Below, one piece after another: positions 6,330 through 14,455 of a DNA stretch of 24,169 nt (position 1 is its first letter; every line of letters starts with the position of its first letter). Both the position numbers and the translations under genes were made by a program. The notes under the pieces were generated by a model. The model saw nothing but the letters and a program-made list of their open reading frames with translations, was not told where the DNA came from and made no database searches. Source of the stretch: Candidatus Shapirobacteria bacterium (GTDB lineage: Bacteria; Patescibacteriota; Microgenomatia; UBA12405); assembly GCA_018500045.2 (NCBI GenBank), contig JAHBAQ020000062.1, positions 1 through 24,169 of the forward strand, in the 5' to 3' direction.

Positions 6330-7706
6330 TTATTTTTTGAAACTATTGATAATAGATTTGAAGATACGGTTACCCTCAAGACCGCCAGAACTCATATAGA
6401 TTAAAATATCATTTGGCATCAGACTATCTTTATAATACTTGATTATTTGCTTTTTGAGAGGGAGATAAATGAGTTTTGAACCAATACAGTCACGAAAATC
6501 TTTGGCAGTATTGCGATTTTTTTTATCTATACTCGGATTAAATTTTAGTTGAGTTAAAACAACTTCGGTGGCTGAGTTAAAAGAATTTTTGAGTTCACAA
6601 AGACTATTTTTGTACTGACTAAATGAAGCGTGAGGTTGAAATAAGACTTTTATATTTTTGTTAGGAAAATGTTGTTTTAGAGCAGATAAGGCTGATTTAA
6701 TACGTTGGTCAGATTGAGCAAAATCGTCGAAGAAAAGGATATTATTTTGTTTATCAATTAATTCTAAACGTCGTTTAACACCCTTGTAAGACATAATTGA
6801 TTTGGAAATAGAATAGCGACTAAGATGTAAGCTGTCGCAGAGACTGACAGCAGCTAGGATATTTTCAAAATTAAATTGACCAATCAGACTAGTGGAAATT
6901 TTGATTAGGCCATTGGGTGTATGGATTAAAAGGTTGGTAATTTCGTTTTGGCGATTAATTTTTTCAATGAAATAATCGGAATTTTGAGAATTATAAGTAA
7001 TAATTTGACAGGGAGAATATTTAGCTAACTTTAGACCACTTTGACTTTGACTGTTGAGAACTAACATACCGTCTAGAGGAAGTTGTTGAACTAATTTTTT
7101 AAAGGCATTGAAATTTGATTTTTCGTCAGGGTAACAATCTTTATGTTCCCAATCGGCACTGGTAATGATTAAATATTTTGGTCGGTAATATAGAAATTTG
7201 GCTTGTCTATCGAGACCGTGAATAGATTCGTCGCCTTCAATAATTGACCAGTCAGAATTAGAAAACTTAAGGGAATCAAATTTGTTTTTGGGGTTACCAC
7301 CAAACATAAAACTAGGTTTTTTACCTGATTGAGAAAAAATCCAACTGACAAGACTAGTAATAGTGGTTTTACCAAAACTGCCAGCAATAACCACAGAATT
7401 TGGTTTGACCAGATTTTGGACCAGATATTCAGTGGCAGATATATAAGGAATTTTGAGTTGTTTAATTTGTTCAAATTCCGATTTGGTTTGTTCAAAAGAA
7501 TTGTATGAAGAACCAATGATAGCTAAATTGATGTTTTTATCGATAGTTGTCGAATTGATTGAAATATTGGCTTTTTTGAGAGTGGTACTGACGGGAGGAA
7601 AAATTTTTTCTTGATCAGATCCGGTGACTAAATGTCCTGATTTTTTGAGAGCTATCGCTAAATTAGCGGTCAGACTACCGGCAATACCGAGAATGTGGAT
7701 ATTCAT
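6330..7706 (-). CDS. Mur ligase, MurC/Mpl type (UDP-MurNAc:L-alanine or peptide ligase)
   Basis: A three-domain Mur ligase of 458 residues. The Rossmann N-terminal domain starts with NIHILGIAGSLTANLA, matching MurC and Mpl. The central ATPase has the P-loop GSFGKTTITSLV (109-120), a GGNPKN segment and IEGDES, which supplies the Mg-binding Glu. The C-terminal ligase domain starts around GVKRRLELI. In MurC and Mpl a DDYxHHP or DDFAHHP motif follows; here it reads FDDFAQSDQ, with both histidines lost. MurC adds L-Ala to UDP-MurNAc; Mpl re-attaches recycled tripeptide. The cluster position and the apparent lack of another MurC in the window favour MurC function, but the divergence leaves Mpl-like or altered amino-acid specificity open. 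The murA ATG follows the stop by 14 bases. No gene symbol is given because of this ambiguity. Confidence 0.85.
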   Translation of the reverse strand: MNIHILGIAGSLTANLAIALKKSGHLVTGSDQEKIFPPVSTTLKKANISINSTTIDKNINLAIIGSSYNSFEQTKSEFEQIKQLKIPYISATEYLVQNLVKPNSVVIAGSFGKTTITSLVSWIFSQSGKKPSFMFGGNPKNKFDSLKFSNSDWSIIEGDESIHGLDRQAKFLYYRPKYLIITSADWEHKDCYPDEKSNFNAFKKLVQQLPLDGMLVLNSQSQSGLKLAKYSPCQIITYNSQNSDYFIEKINRQNEITNLLIHTPNGLIKISTSLIGQFNFENILAAVSLCDSLHLSRYSISKSIMSYKGVKRRLELIDKQNNILFFDDFAQSDQRIKSALSALKQHFPNKNIKVLFQPHASFSQYKNSLCELKNSFNSATEVVLTQLKFNPSIDKKNRNTAKDFRDCIGSKLIYLPLKKQIIKYYKDSLMPNDILIYMSSGGLEGNRIFKSIINSFKK

Positions 7707-7718
7707 AAAGACAAACCC

Positions 7719-8351
7719 TCACCTAACCTCTCCCTTGACAGGGCGAGGAACTGTTAATTTTTGATAACTTATCCAATTATTGTTTTCAAAATATTCGAAA
7801 CCGGGCATGTTGCGTTTGTAAAATCCAGTATCTTGAGAAAAACGACCAAGATAACAATATTTTAATCCCCTATCGTGACTATCTGTAACTGTTTGAAGAA
7901 CTAATCTAATGGGTAAATTACTATGGCTATATTGAGGGTCATAAAAAACATAAGCAATATGACTTACTTGGTCAGAAAAATAACAAATTGAGTATGCAAT
8001 GGTATTATTTTGTTGATCTTTCCAGACATAAAGATAATTAAAAATATGGTTAGTAAATATTTTTTTGACTGAACTAATGGGAAAATCCCATTCTAATTGT
8101 TTGAGCCAAGAAAAAATTTGTTTTTGAATGTCGGAATTATAAGAAAAATCTTTTAAAGAAATTAATTGATAAGTGAATTCTTCGGTTTTGTTAATGATTC
8201 GGCGATTTTCGGAACTTAGTTGAAAATTGGACAGATTTGAACGACTACTAGAATCCTGATACCAAAAATTGATTTGATTGCGTTGAGGTAAAAGACCTGA
8301 CTGGTAATTATCTTCTGGAGTTAGTTGATTTTGAATATTATATTTGGGCAT
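7719..8351 (-). CDS. ATE-like (arginyl/leucyl-tRNA-protein transferase C-domain) GNAT-fold protein
   Basis: 210 residues. From about residue 105 on, the pattern resembles the C-terminal domain of aminoacyl-tRNA-protein transferases (Ate1/Bpt): a strand YLYVWKDQQNN, then IAYVFYDPQYSH, a helix with LPIRLVLQTV, then RGLKYCYLGRF, KRNMPGFEYFENNNW. In that family this is the GNAT-like fold that binds the aminoacyl-tRNA end and the acceptor. The N-terminal part (1-100) begins NIQNQLTPEDNYQSGLLPQRN and shows no Cys cluster of classical Ate1. Location between murE and the MurC-like gene, with a 14-bp overlap with murE, argues for a peptidoglycan role analogous to Fem transferases, not protein N-end tagging; this is inference. 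The last residues (VPRPVKGEVR) are encoded by a palindromic repeat, so the C-terminus may be a recent extension. Stop codon is TGA. Confidence 0.65.
   Translation of the reverse strand: MPKYNIQNQLTPEDNYQSGLLPQRNQINFWYQDSSSRSNLSNFQLSSENRRIINKTEEFTYQLISLKDFSYNSDIQKQIFSWLKQLEWDFPISSVKKIFTNHIFNYLYVWKDQQNNTIAYSICYFSDQVSHIAYVFYDPQYSHSNLPIRLVLQTVTDSHDRGLKYCYLGRFSQDTGFYKRNMPGFEYFENNNWISYQKLTVPRPVKGEVR
7727..7748. repeat. REP-like imperfect palindrome at 3' end of the ATE-like gene
   Basis: The plus strand reads CCTC-T-CCCT-TGAC-AGGG-C-GAGG, an inverted repeat with two 4-bp arms separated by one mismatch and a TGAC loop. It is preceded by CCCTCACCTAA. This GC-rich CCCTCACC...CTCCCTTGACAGGG pattern is typical of short dispersed intergenic repeats in many bacterial genomes and stands out against the AT-rich surroundings. 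Only one copy is in the window, so dispersal cannot be shown here. It encodes the last residues of the ATE-like protein. Confidence 0.5.
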
Positions 8352-9639
8352 TTTTATTTTCCTTTAATTTAAAGGCTGAGCGAAAAGCTTCAGTTTCCGA
8401 CCAAGGATATTCAGTTTTACCTAAAAGGATAGTATTTTCGTGACCTTTGCCCATAGAAATAATAGTGTCTTTTGGTTGGGATATTTTTATGGCTAAATTG
8501 AAAGCATCCTGTCGGTTGGGAATATTAAAATAAATAAATTTGTTTTTATTTGATTTAATATTTTTTTTGATTTGAGAAATATCGTTTGATTCGATAAAAA
8601 CTGAATCGGGTTTGAGACCATTAATTATTTGTTTGTTGATATCCTCAACTTTTTCATCACGAGTATCATCGGAGGTAATAATAGCAATATTAGCTAATTG
8701 GGAAACAACTAAACCCATTTGAGGACGTTTACTTTGATCACGACCACCAGTAGCGCCAAAAATAGCAATGATTCTTCCATTGGTAGTTTCTTTGAGAGAC
8801 TCTAAGGTGTTTTTGATAGCATTAGGAGTATGGGCGAAATCAACAATGGTTTTAATATTTAAGTTATTAGGAACTTCTTCACGACGACCTTTGGTAAGGG
8901 GAAAATTTTTTATAGTTTCAACTAAAAATTGTTTGTCGATTTTTAACTGGTCGATAACTGAGAAAGCAGTTAGAATATTATAAGTTTGATAACGGTAAGG
9001 ACTGTCACTGATTAGGCTAGTTTTATTAACATCAAATGATATGGAATTAGTTTTGATAACAACATTAATGGCTTGGTAATCTGATTTTTTGTTGATACTG
9101 TAACTCAAAAATTTTTGAGGTATTTTTTTTAAAATTCTTTCATATGAAGGATCATCTTTATTGAGGATATTGATTTGTGATTGATTGAAGATTTTGGCTT
9201 TGGTATGAATATATTCATCCATATTTTTAAAATAATCTAAGTGTTCGTGGGAGGTATTGGTAATTGCAGAAACAGCAAATTGGCAGCCGTGAAATCGATA
9301 TTGATCGAGGGCGTGGGCAGTAACTTCACAAACAACATGGGTAACTCCGGCATCAGCCATAGTTTTAAATATTTTTTGAATTACAGCTGGATCAGGACTG
9401 GTCATATGGAGTCCGGTATCAATTTCGTGGTCGTCATATTTGGCACTGATAGTAGTAATAACTCCGGCATTAATACCAGCTTTTTTTAGGGTTTCGTAAA
9501 TTAGAGTGGCGGTGGTGGTTTTACCATCGGTTCCAGTGATACCAATTAAAGTTAGTTTTTTTGCCGGAAAATGGTAATAGGCTTGATAGAAAATGCTTTT
9601 GGGGAGATGAAAAAACAAATTCTTAATTTTTTGTAGCAT
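8338..9639 (-). CDS. murE: MurE-type UDP-MurNAc-tripeptide synthetase, N-terminal domain reduced
   Basis: Cytoplasmic Mur ligase adding the third residue of the stem peptide. The ATPase P-loop GITGTDGKTT is at residues 33-42, against about 110 in typical MurE, so the UDP-binding N-terminal domain is missing; about 30 residues (LFFHLPKSIFYQAYYHFPAKK) replace it. The rest is classic MurE: HMTSPDP, EVTAHALDQYR, NTSHEHLDYF, the carbamylated-lysine region HTKAKIF, then VDFAHTPNAI, FGATGGRDQSKRPQMG and GKGHE. The residue-3 selectivity motif, DNPR in diaminopimelate-type enzymes, reads DDTRDE here, so the amino acid added is uncertain; the kept Arg is compatible with diaminopimelate but not proof. 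The ATG at 9639 follows the PBP stop by 12 bases and the stop overlaps the ATE-like gene by 14 bp. N-terminally short MurE-like proteins such as MurT act on other substrates, but the motifs here are those of MurE. Confidence 0.88.
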   Translation of the reverse strand: MLQKIKNLFFHLPKSIFYQAYYHFPAKKLTLIGITGTDGKTTTATLIYETLKKAGINAGVITTISAKYDDHEIDTGLHMTSPDPAVIQKIFKTMADAGVTHVVCEVTAHALDQYRFHGCQFAVSAITNTSHEHLDYFKNMDEYIHTKAKIFNQSQINILNKDDPSYERILKKIPQKFLSYSINKKSDYQAINVVIKTNSISFDVNKTSLISDSPYRYQTYNILTAFSVIDQLKIDKQFLVETIKNFPLTKGRREEVPNNLNIKTIVDFAHTPNAIKNTLESLKETTNGRIIAIFGATGGRDQSKRPQMGLVVSQLANIAIITSDDTRDEKVEDINKQIINGLKPDSVFIESNDISQIKKNIKSNKNKFIYFNIPNRQDAFNLAIKISQPKDTIISMGKGHENTILLGKTEYPWSETEAFRSAFKLKENKNAQI

Positions 9640-9651
9640 GAGCGTGATTAA

Positions 9652-11304
9652 TTATAACAAATGGTCGATTTTTGAGGCTAATTCAAACCAAATTGGAGCA
9701 GCGGTACTTGATCCCCAAGGTGATGATTTAGGGTTGTTGATGGTAACGATCATTGTAAATTTGGGGTTATTACAGGGAGAAAAGCCAATGTATGAAGCAA
9801 TGGTAGATGAGTCGGTGTAGCTACCTTTAACAGCAACTTGGGCAGTACCGCTTTTGGCACAAACCTCTAAGTTTTTGGGACGAAATTGATTAACAACACC
9901 GTTTTCGACAGCATATTTTAGAACTTCTTTCATATACGAAATTGTTTCAGAAGAAAAAATTGGAATAGGATTTTGTTTTTTGGAATAAAATTTTTGGTCT
10001 AAATTGTTAGTAAAATATTTAGCTATTTTTGGTTTGACTAATTGGCCATTATTAGCAATAGTATTGAAAGCCTGGAGCATATTTACTTGAGTAACGACAA
10101 TACCCTGACCAAAGGAAGCAGTAGCTAAATCTATTTCCGGCCAATTAGATTTAATAGTTGGTTTGGCTTCACCTTGGAGATCAATGCCAGTACGTTGACT
10201 AAGTCCGAGTTTTTGGTAATAACGAAGGAAATTGTCTAGTCCGAGCTTGCTGATGATATAACTCATACCAATATTGTCAGAATTTAAGATGATGTCTTTA
10301 ATGGTAGCGTTTGGATGGGTAGCATTGTCCCAGTTAGTAATAGTATATTCACCGATGGTTCTGGGTGAACCACATTTATCGCAAATATAATTATTGTCAA
10401 TGGATTTTTGGTCGAGAGCCATACTGACAATTATGGGTTTAAAAATTGATCCTGGTTCAAAAAGATCGGCAATAGCAGGATTTTTTGAAGCACTTGGAGT
10501 AGCTGATGAAGTAGCAATAAGACTGGTCATTGCTAAGATTTGGCCAGTTTGACTGGCCATAACAGTAATTGATCCGGAATCAGCTTTATATTTTTCGATA
10601 CCTTCAGATAAAATTTTTTCGGCTTGGTATTGGATACCACGATTGATGGAAGTGTGAATATTTTGACCGTCAGAAGACGGAGATGTCCAGCTTTTTTTAC
10701 TTAGAATGGTTTTACCAGTGGCGTCTTGAGGTGCTAAAATAAAACCGATTTTCCCCTGAAGTTTTTTGTTGTAATAACTTTCTAATCCACCATAACCAAT
10801 TTGAGTCCCTTCTTCATCTTTGGCGATAAAACCCAAAATATCTTTAGCTAATTTATTTTCTGGGTAGTAACGACTTTGATTTTGGCGAATAGTGATGCCG
10901 GCGATGTCTTGAAACTGGGTTTTTTCGGGATTAGTAAATAGGGTGGGTAGATCAATCCAAAGTTGTTTGGAATTATTTTTAAAATTATCAAGATTTTTTT
11001 GATTTTCGATCATAAAACCTGGATGAGTTGAATCAATTTTTTGAAAAAGGGAGTCTAAATCTTGTTTAAGGTTAGGTTTATAAATGGATATTTGATAATT
11101 AGTCTGGTTGAGAGCTAAGGGAAAATCATCTGATGACAAGATTTGTCCTCGACCGGGATTTTGAGTTTCTAATTTATAAGTTTGACTGAGGGCTCTTTCT
11201 TTGAGACTGGAACTTTTGACAACCTGCCAGTAAAAAAACCGGGTAATAATAATGAAGAAGCATAGTATGAGAGAAGTAAGTAATAAACGGTATCTTTGAA
11301 TCAT
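9652..11304 (-). CDS. ftsI: Class B penicillin-binding protein (FtsI/PBP3-like transpeptidase)
   Basis: Septal transpeptidase that cross-links new peptidoglycan and pairs with FtsW. 550 residues: a short cytoplasmic start, one membrane anchor (about 7-27), a PBP dimer/pedestal domain with the conserved RGQIL (52-56), then the transpeptidase domain. All three active-site motifs are present: SIFK (Ser286 nucleophile, Lys289), SDN (342-344) and KSGT (484-487). A CDKC pair at 308-311 lies between motifs 1 and 2 and could bind metal or form a disulfide. The ATG at 11304 forms a TAATG junction with the ftsL-like gene. Context (rsmH-ftsL-ftsI-murE) identifies it as the division enzyme, not the elongation PBP2. 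There is no C-terminal PASTA domain, so it is not of the SpoVD/Pbp2x PASTA type. Confidence 0.94.
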   Translation of the reverse strand: MIQRYRLLLTSLILCFFIIITRFFYWQVVKSSSLKERALSQTYKLETQNPGRGQILSSDDFPLALNQTNYQISIYKPNLKQDLDSLFQKIDSTHPGFMIENQKNLDNFKNNSKQLWIDLPTLFTNPEKTQFQDIAGITIRQNQSRYYPENKLAKDILGFIAKDEEGTQIGYGGLESYYNKKLQGKIGFILAPQDATGKTILSKKSWTSPSSDGQNIHTSINRGIQYQAEKILSEGIEKYKADSGSITVMASQTGQILAMTSLIATSSATPSASKNPAIADLFEPGSIFKPIIVSMALDQKSIDNNYICDKCGSPRTIGEYTITNWDNATHPNATIKDIILNSDNIGMSYIISKLGLDNFLRYYQKLGLSQRTGIDLQGEAKPTIKSNWPEIDLATASFGQGIVVTQVNMLQAFNTIANNGQLVKPKIAKYFTNNLDQKFYSKKQNPIPIFSSETISYMKEVLKYAVENGVVNQFRPKNLEVCAKSGTAQVAVKGSYTDSSTIASYIGFSPCNNPKFTMIVTINNPKSSPWGSSTAAPIWFELASKIDHLL

Positions 11305-11555
11305 TATCGGATAATTTTTAGAGTTTGGATAATAGGAATAGAAGCAGATGAAGTGTTTTGATTAATTTTATTAATTGAACTGAGATCGGAAAAATGTTTT
11401 TCAGCTAATTCGATATCTAATTTAAGTTTGTCAGATTCGTTTTGATATTGGTCTAGTTGAGAATTTTGATTAAGAATATCGTTGGAATAATAAAAAGAAA
11501 AACCAATTTGAATTATCAGACTTAGAATAATAGCCAAGGTAAAAATTTTGGACAT
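11304..11555 (-). CDS. ftsL: FtsL-like bitopic division protein
   Basis: 83 residues: a short start (MSK), one membrane helix (about 5-23), then a segment rich in Leu, Asn, Gln and Glu (about 26-60) that could form a coiled coil, and a short tail. This is the architecture of FtsL/DivIC, bitopic proteins that link FtsQ/FtsB to FtsW-FtsI in the divisome. Sequence identity is not diagnostic for such small proteins; the call rests on topology and on the exact slot between rsmH and ftsI, where ftsL lies in most dcw clusters. Both ends make TAATG junctions, so translation is coupled on both sides. Confidence 0.75.
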   Translation of the reverse strand: MSKIFTLAIILSLIIQIGFSFYYSNDILNQNSQLDQYQNESDKLKLDIELAEKHFSDLSSINKINQNTSSASIPIIQTLKIIR

Positions 11556-12430
11556 TACACTATTTTATACGATCTGAGGATACTAGAGCGAGATAGAGGG
11601 TTGTTTTTGATTTCTTGAAAGGTGGGTTTGATAGGTTTTTGAGGAATTATTTCGGATGAATGTTTGGTTAAAAATTGTTTGACGATTCGATCTTCGCCGG
11701 AATGAAAGGTAATAATTGAAATATTACCATCTGATTTGACTATGTCTAAACTTTGTTCGAGTAGTTGTTGAAGGTTAGTGTTTTCCTGATTGACGGCGAT
11801 ACGAAGACTTAAAAAGATTTTAGTGGCGGGATCAACTTTAGTTTTGATGTGGTGTTCTTGATAATATTCACGGATAATATTGGCGAGCCTTTCCCCTGTT
11901 TTAATGGGAGATTTTTGACGTTGTCTGATGATGTGGAGGATTAGGGGTTTACTGTAAAGTTCCTGACCAAATTTGGTAAAAATTTGATAAAGATCATCAA
12001 AAGAATAAGTATTAATTATTTCTTCGGCAGTTAAGGTTTGTGATTTTGGATTGAGTCGCATATCTATTGATTGGGAATCATTGAAAGAGAATCCCCTATT
12101 AGTGGCAGTTTGTTGACTTTGACTTAAACCAAGGTCGGCAATTAGACCGTCAATCTTTTGGCCAATTTTTTGATTGACAAATTTTTTGATAGTAGTGAAA
12201 TTTTGATTGACTGGAGTAAATCTTGAATCAAGATTTAATTCTTTGATTCGACTAGTGGCGAGATTTAAATTAACTGGATCCTGGTCAAAACCATAAACAA
12301 TGCCACCACGTTGGAGAATTTCTATAGTATGACCACCGTGACCTAAAGTGGCGTCAATATAAACACCGTTAGTTTCTATCGAAAGGTTATTAATACTTTC
12401 TTTTAATAAAACTGGAGTATGAAAATTCAT
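11555..12430 (-). CDS. rsmH: RsmH, 16S rRNA (cytosine1402-N4)-methyltransferase
   Basis: SAM-dependent methyltransferase modifying C1402 of 16S rRNA in the decoding centre (formerly MraW). The start FHTPVLLKESINNL is the typical first motif. YIDATLGHGGHTIEIL (25-40) is the SAM-binding loop, followed by VYGFDQDPVNL, GLIADLGLSQSQ, RGFSFNDSQSIDMRLNP and the late motifs ITFHSGEDRIVKQF and NPLSRSSILR. At 291 residues it is close to the usual 300-315. It has TAATG junctions with the lipoprotein gene upstream and the ftsL-like gene downstream, as in classical dcw clusters. No mraZ precedes it. Confidence 0.97.
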   Translation of the reverse strand: MNFHTPVLLKESINNLSIETNGVYIDATLGHGGHTIEILQRGGIVYGFDQDPVNLNLATSRIKELNLDSRFTPVNQNFTTIKKFVNQKIGQKIDGLIADLGLSQSQQTATNRGFSFNDSQSIDMRLNPKSQTLTAEEIINTYSFDDLYQIFTKFGQELYSKPLILHIIRQRQKSPIKTGERLANIIREYYQEHHIKTKVDPATKIFLSLRIAVNQENTNLQQLLEQSLDIVKSDGNISIITFHSGEDRIVKQFLTKHSSEIIPQKPIKPTFQEIKNNPLSRSSILRSYKIV

Positions 12431-13128
12431 TAGTTGGTTAGATAGTTGCCGACCAAAGAAGTGGTGTCTGGTTTGGTAATAGTGGCGGGAGTGATGGAAG
12501 TAATTTTTCCAGTACCTTTACTATTAGAAAAGACAGAAAAGTAAGAGGGATAGTTTTTGATCACAATAAAATAATCACTCTTGGTAGTAGTGGTAGCTTT
12601 AATAGAAAAATCTTCGCCTTTGAGGGATAAACCGCCATCCTTTTTAATATCAGCTGAAGTTTTGAGAACAAATGGGGTCTCAAAAGTGGCGCTTTGATTA
12701 TCGCTGGTATAAAAAATTAAAGAGAGAGTGCCTTCGGAAACACCGGTGTCGTATTTATATTTACAACCATTGGTACAACTAGAAGTTCCCAAAAGTAGGT
12801 CTTTTTCGATATTTTTTGAGGTTATTTTGACGGTATCACCGACACCTTTTTCCATAGTCAAATCATTTTCAGTGGCAGAATAAATGAGTTCATAATCAAT
12901 TTGACTAATATTTGAAGGGATATTGTCAATTTTTAATTTTAATTCGTGGCCATCTTCACGAGGAATAAGGGAAATGATTGGTTTTTCGGTTTCACTTAGA
13001 ACTAATTCTTTTTGAACTGATTTTGTGGGGGTGTTGTTGGTTTCGGTTTGCTTTTTACCACAAGCAGAAAGGAAAAAAGACGAAGCGATAACAACAAATG
13101 TTAGTGATAAAAATTTTAGTTTATTCAT
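12430..13128 (-). CDS. Putative lipoprotein of unknown function
   Basis: 232 residues with a clear lipoprotein signal: Lys-rich start MNKLK, hydrophobic stretch, lipobox LSAC with the modified Cys at residue 23, then a polar linker rich in Thr, Asn and Lys. The mature part is mostly predicted strand (ISLIPREDGHELKLKIDNI, YELIYSAT, SLIFYTSD), suggesting a beta-sandwich. A Cys pair in SSCTNGCKYKYD may form a disulfide. I do not recognise a family. It is tied between glyS (1-base gap) and rsmH (TAATG overlap), the slot where mraZ often lies, so a cell-envelope role linked to growth or division is plausible but unproven. Confidence 0.75.
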   Translation of the reverse strand: MNKLKFLSLTFVVIASSFFLSACGKKQTETNNTPTKSVQKELVLSETEKPIISLIPREDGHELKLKIDNIPSNISQIDYELIYSATENDLTMEKGVGDTVKITSKNIEKDLLLGTSSCTNGCKYKYDTGVSEGTLSLIFYTSDNQSATFETPFVLKTSADIKKDGGLSLKGEDFSIKATTTTKSDYFIVIKNYPSYFSVFSNSKGTGKITSITPATITKPDTTSLVGNYLTN

Positions 13129-13129
13129 A

Positions 13130-14449
13130 CTAATTATTTAACCTTTTTTCTAACCAACTGTCAATTTCGTCGGCGTTGAGACGAATTTGTTCCATAGTAT
13201 CTCGGTCGCGAATAGAGACAGTATTATCTTCTAAAGTTTGATAATCGACAACTAAACACCAAGGGGTACCAATTTCATCTTGGCGGCGATATTTTTTACC
13301 AATATTACTGCTATCATCCCAATCGATAGAATATTTCTGATTTAACTGATCAAAGATTTTTTCGGCTTTGTCAATTAATTCTGGCTTGTTAGCGGCTAAT
13401 GGGATAACAGCCATTTTGTAAGCAGCCACCTTGGGATTAATTTTAAGATAAGTTCTGGTTTCACCACTAGGAGTGGCTTCTTCACGATAAGCGTCTAAAA
13501 GCATAAAGAAGAAACTGCGATCAACTCCTCCGGAAGTTTCAGTAATCCAGGGAAGATATTTTTCGTGAGTGATGGGATCAATATAAGAGAGATCTTGACC
13601 ACTAAATTTGGAATGTTGGGTCAAATCGTAATCTGATCGCCAATGAATTCCTTCCATTTCGGCCCAACCCCAAGGAGCGTTGTATTCAATGTCAAAGGCC
13701 TTCTTGGCATAAAAAGCTAATTCGTCTGAGGCGTGTTCTCTAAACCGAAGATTTTCAGAATTATTGAAAAGCGATTTATACCAATTCATTCGGTTTTCTT
13801 TCCAATATTCAAACCATTTGTCCATTTCATTCGGGTGAACAAAATACTGAATATCCCATTGTTCGAATTCGCGGGTACGATAAAGAAAGTTTTTGGGAGT
13901 AATTTCGTTTCTAAAGGCTTTCCCAATTTGAGCAATACCAAAAGGAATTTTGACCCGAGTGGAATCAACGATGTTTTTGAAATCGAGATAAATTGTTTGA
14001 CAAGCTTCCCCTCTTAAATAAGCGTGCTGTTTTTCACCTTCAATAACACCAATTTCAGTTTCGAATAAAATATTATATTTTCGGCCTTCGGTAAATTCTC
14101 CCCCACATTCCGGGCATTTTGATGGATCGTCGAGCAGATCAGGACGGAAACGTTTGTGGCATTTTTTACACTCAACCATAACATCGGCAAAATTTTTGAC
14201 GTGGCCTGAAGCTTGCCAAACAGTAGGATGAGTAATTATTGAACCATCAATGCCAACAACATCGCGGCGTTTGATGACGTTGGTTTGCCACCAATAATTT
14301 TTCCAATTAAGCTTCATAAGAGATCCAACTGGACCATAATCATAAAACCCTTGAACACCGCCGTAAATTTCAGAATTTTGAAAAATAATTCCCCTGCGTT
14401 TACAGAGACTGACGATTTTACTAACGAGATCGTTTTGATTGTCTGCCAT
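13130..14449 (-). CDS. glyS: Glycyl-tRNA synthetase, single-chain (alpha2) class II type
   Basis: Charges tRNA-Gly with glycine. 439 residues, the dimeric alpha2 type (as in Thermus, Mycoplasma and eukaryotes), not the bacterial alpha2-beta2 GlyQ/GlyS type. Visible are the N-terminal motif 1 region (RRGIIFQNSEIYGGVQGFYDYGPVG), a zinc-finger insertion with CKKC and CPEC (about 94-119), motif 2 with FRNEITPKNFLYRTREFEQ, EMEGIHWRSDYDL, and the motif 3 region ITETSGGVDRSFFFML, followed by the anticodon-binding domain (VAAYKMAVIPLAANK to the end). The start is supported by a good Shine-Dalgarno AAGGA seven bases before the ATG. That site is sequestered in a hairpin belonging to a T-box leader. The gene heads the minus-strand cell-wall cluster, one base before the lipoprotein gene, so its control could affect downstream translation. 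Confidence 0.97.
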   Translation of the reverse strand: MADNQNDLVSKIVSLCKRRGIIFQNSEIYGGVQGFYDYGPVGSLMKLNWKNYWWQTNVIKRRDVVGIDGSIITHPTVWQASGHVKNFADVMVECKKCHKRFRPDLLDDPSKCPECGGEFTEGRKYNILFETEIGVIEGEKQHAYLRGEACQTIYLDFKNIVDSTRVKIPFGIAQIGKAFRNEITPKNFLYRTREFEQWDIQYFVHPNEMDKWFEYWKENRMNWYKSLFNNSENLRFREHASDELAFYAKKAFDIEYNAPWGWAEMEGIHWRSDYDLTQHSKFSGQDLSYIDPITHEKYLPWITETSGGVDRSFFFMLLDAYREEATPSGETRTYLKINPKVAAYKMAVIPLAANKPELIDKAEKIFDQLNQKYSIDWDDSSNIGKKYRRQDEIGTPWCLVVDYQTLEDNTVSIRDRDTMEQIRLNADEIDSWLEKRLNN

Positions 14450-14455
14450 TTGTGT

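Noticed and set aside
7727..7748. REP-like hairpin as an intrinsic terminator between the ATE-like and MurC-like genes
   Set aside because: No U-tract follows on either strand and the mur genes continue after 12 bases, so termination there is unlikely.
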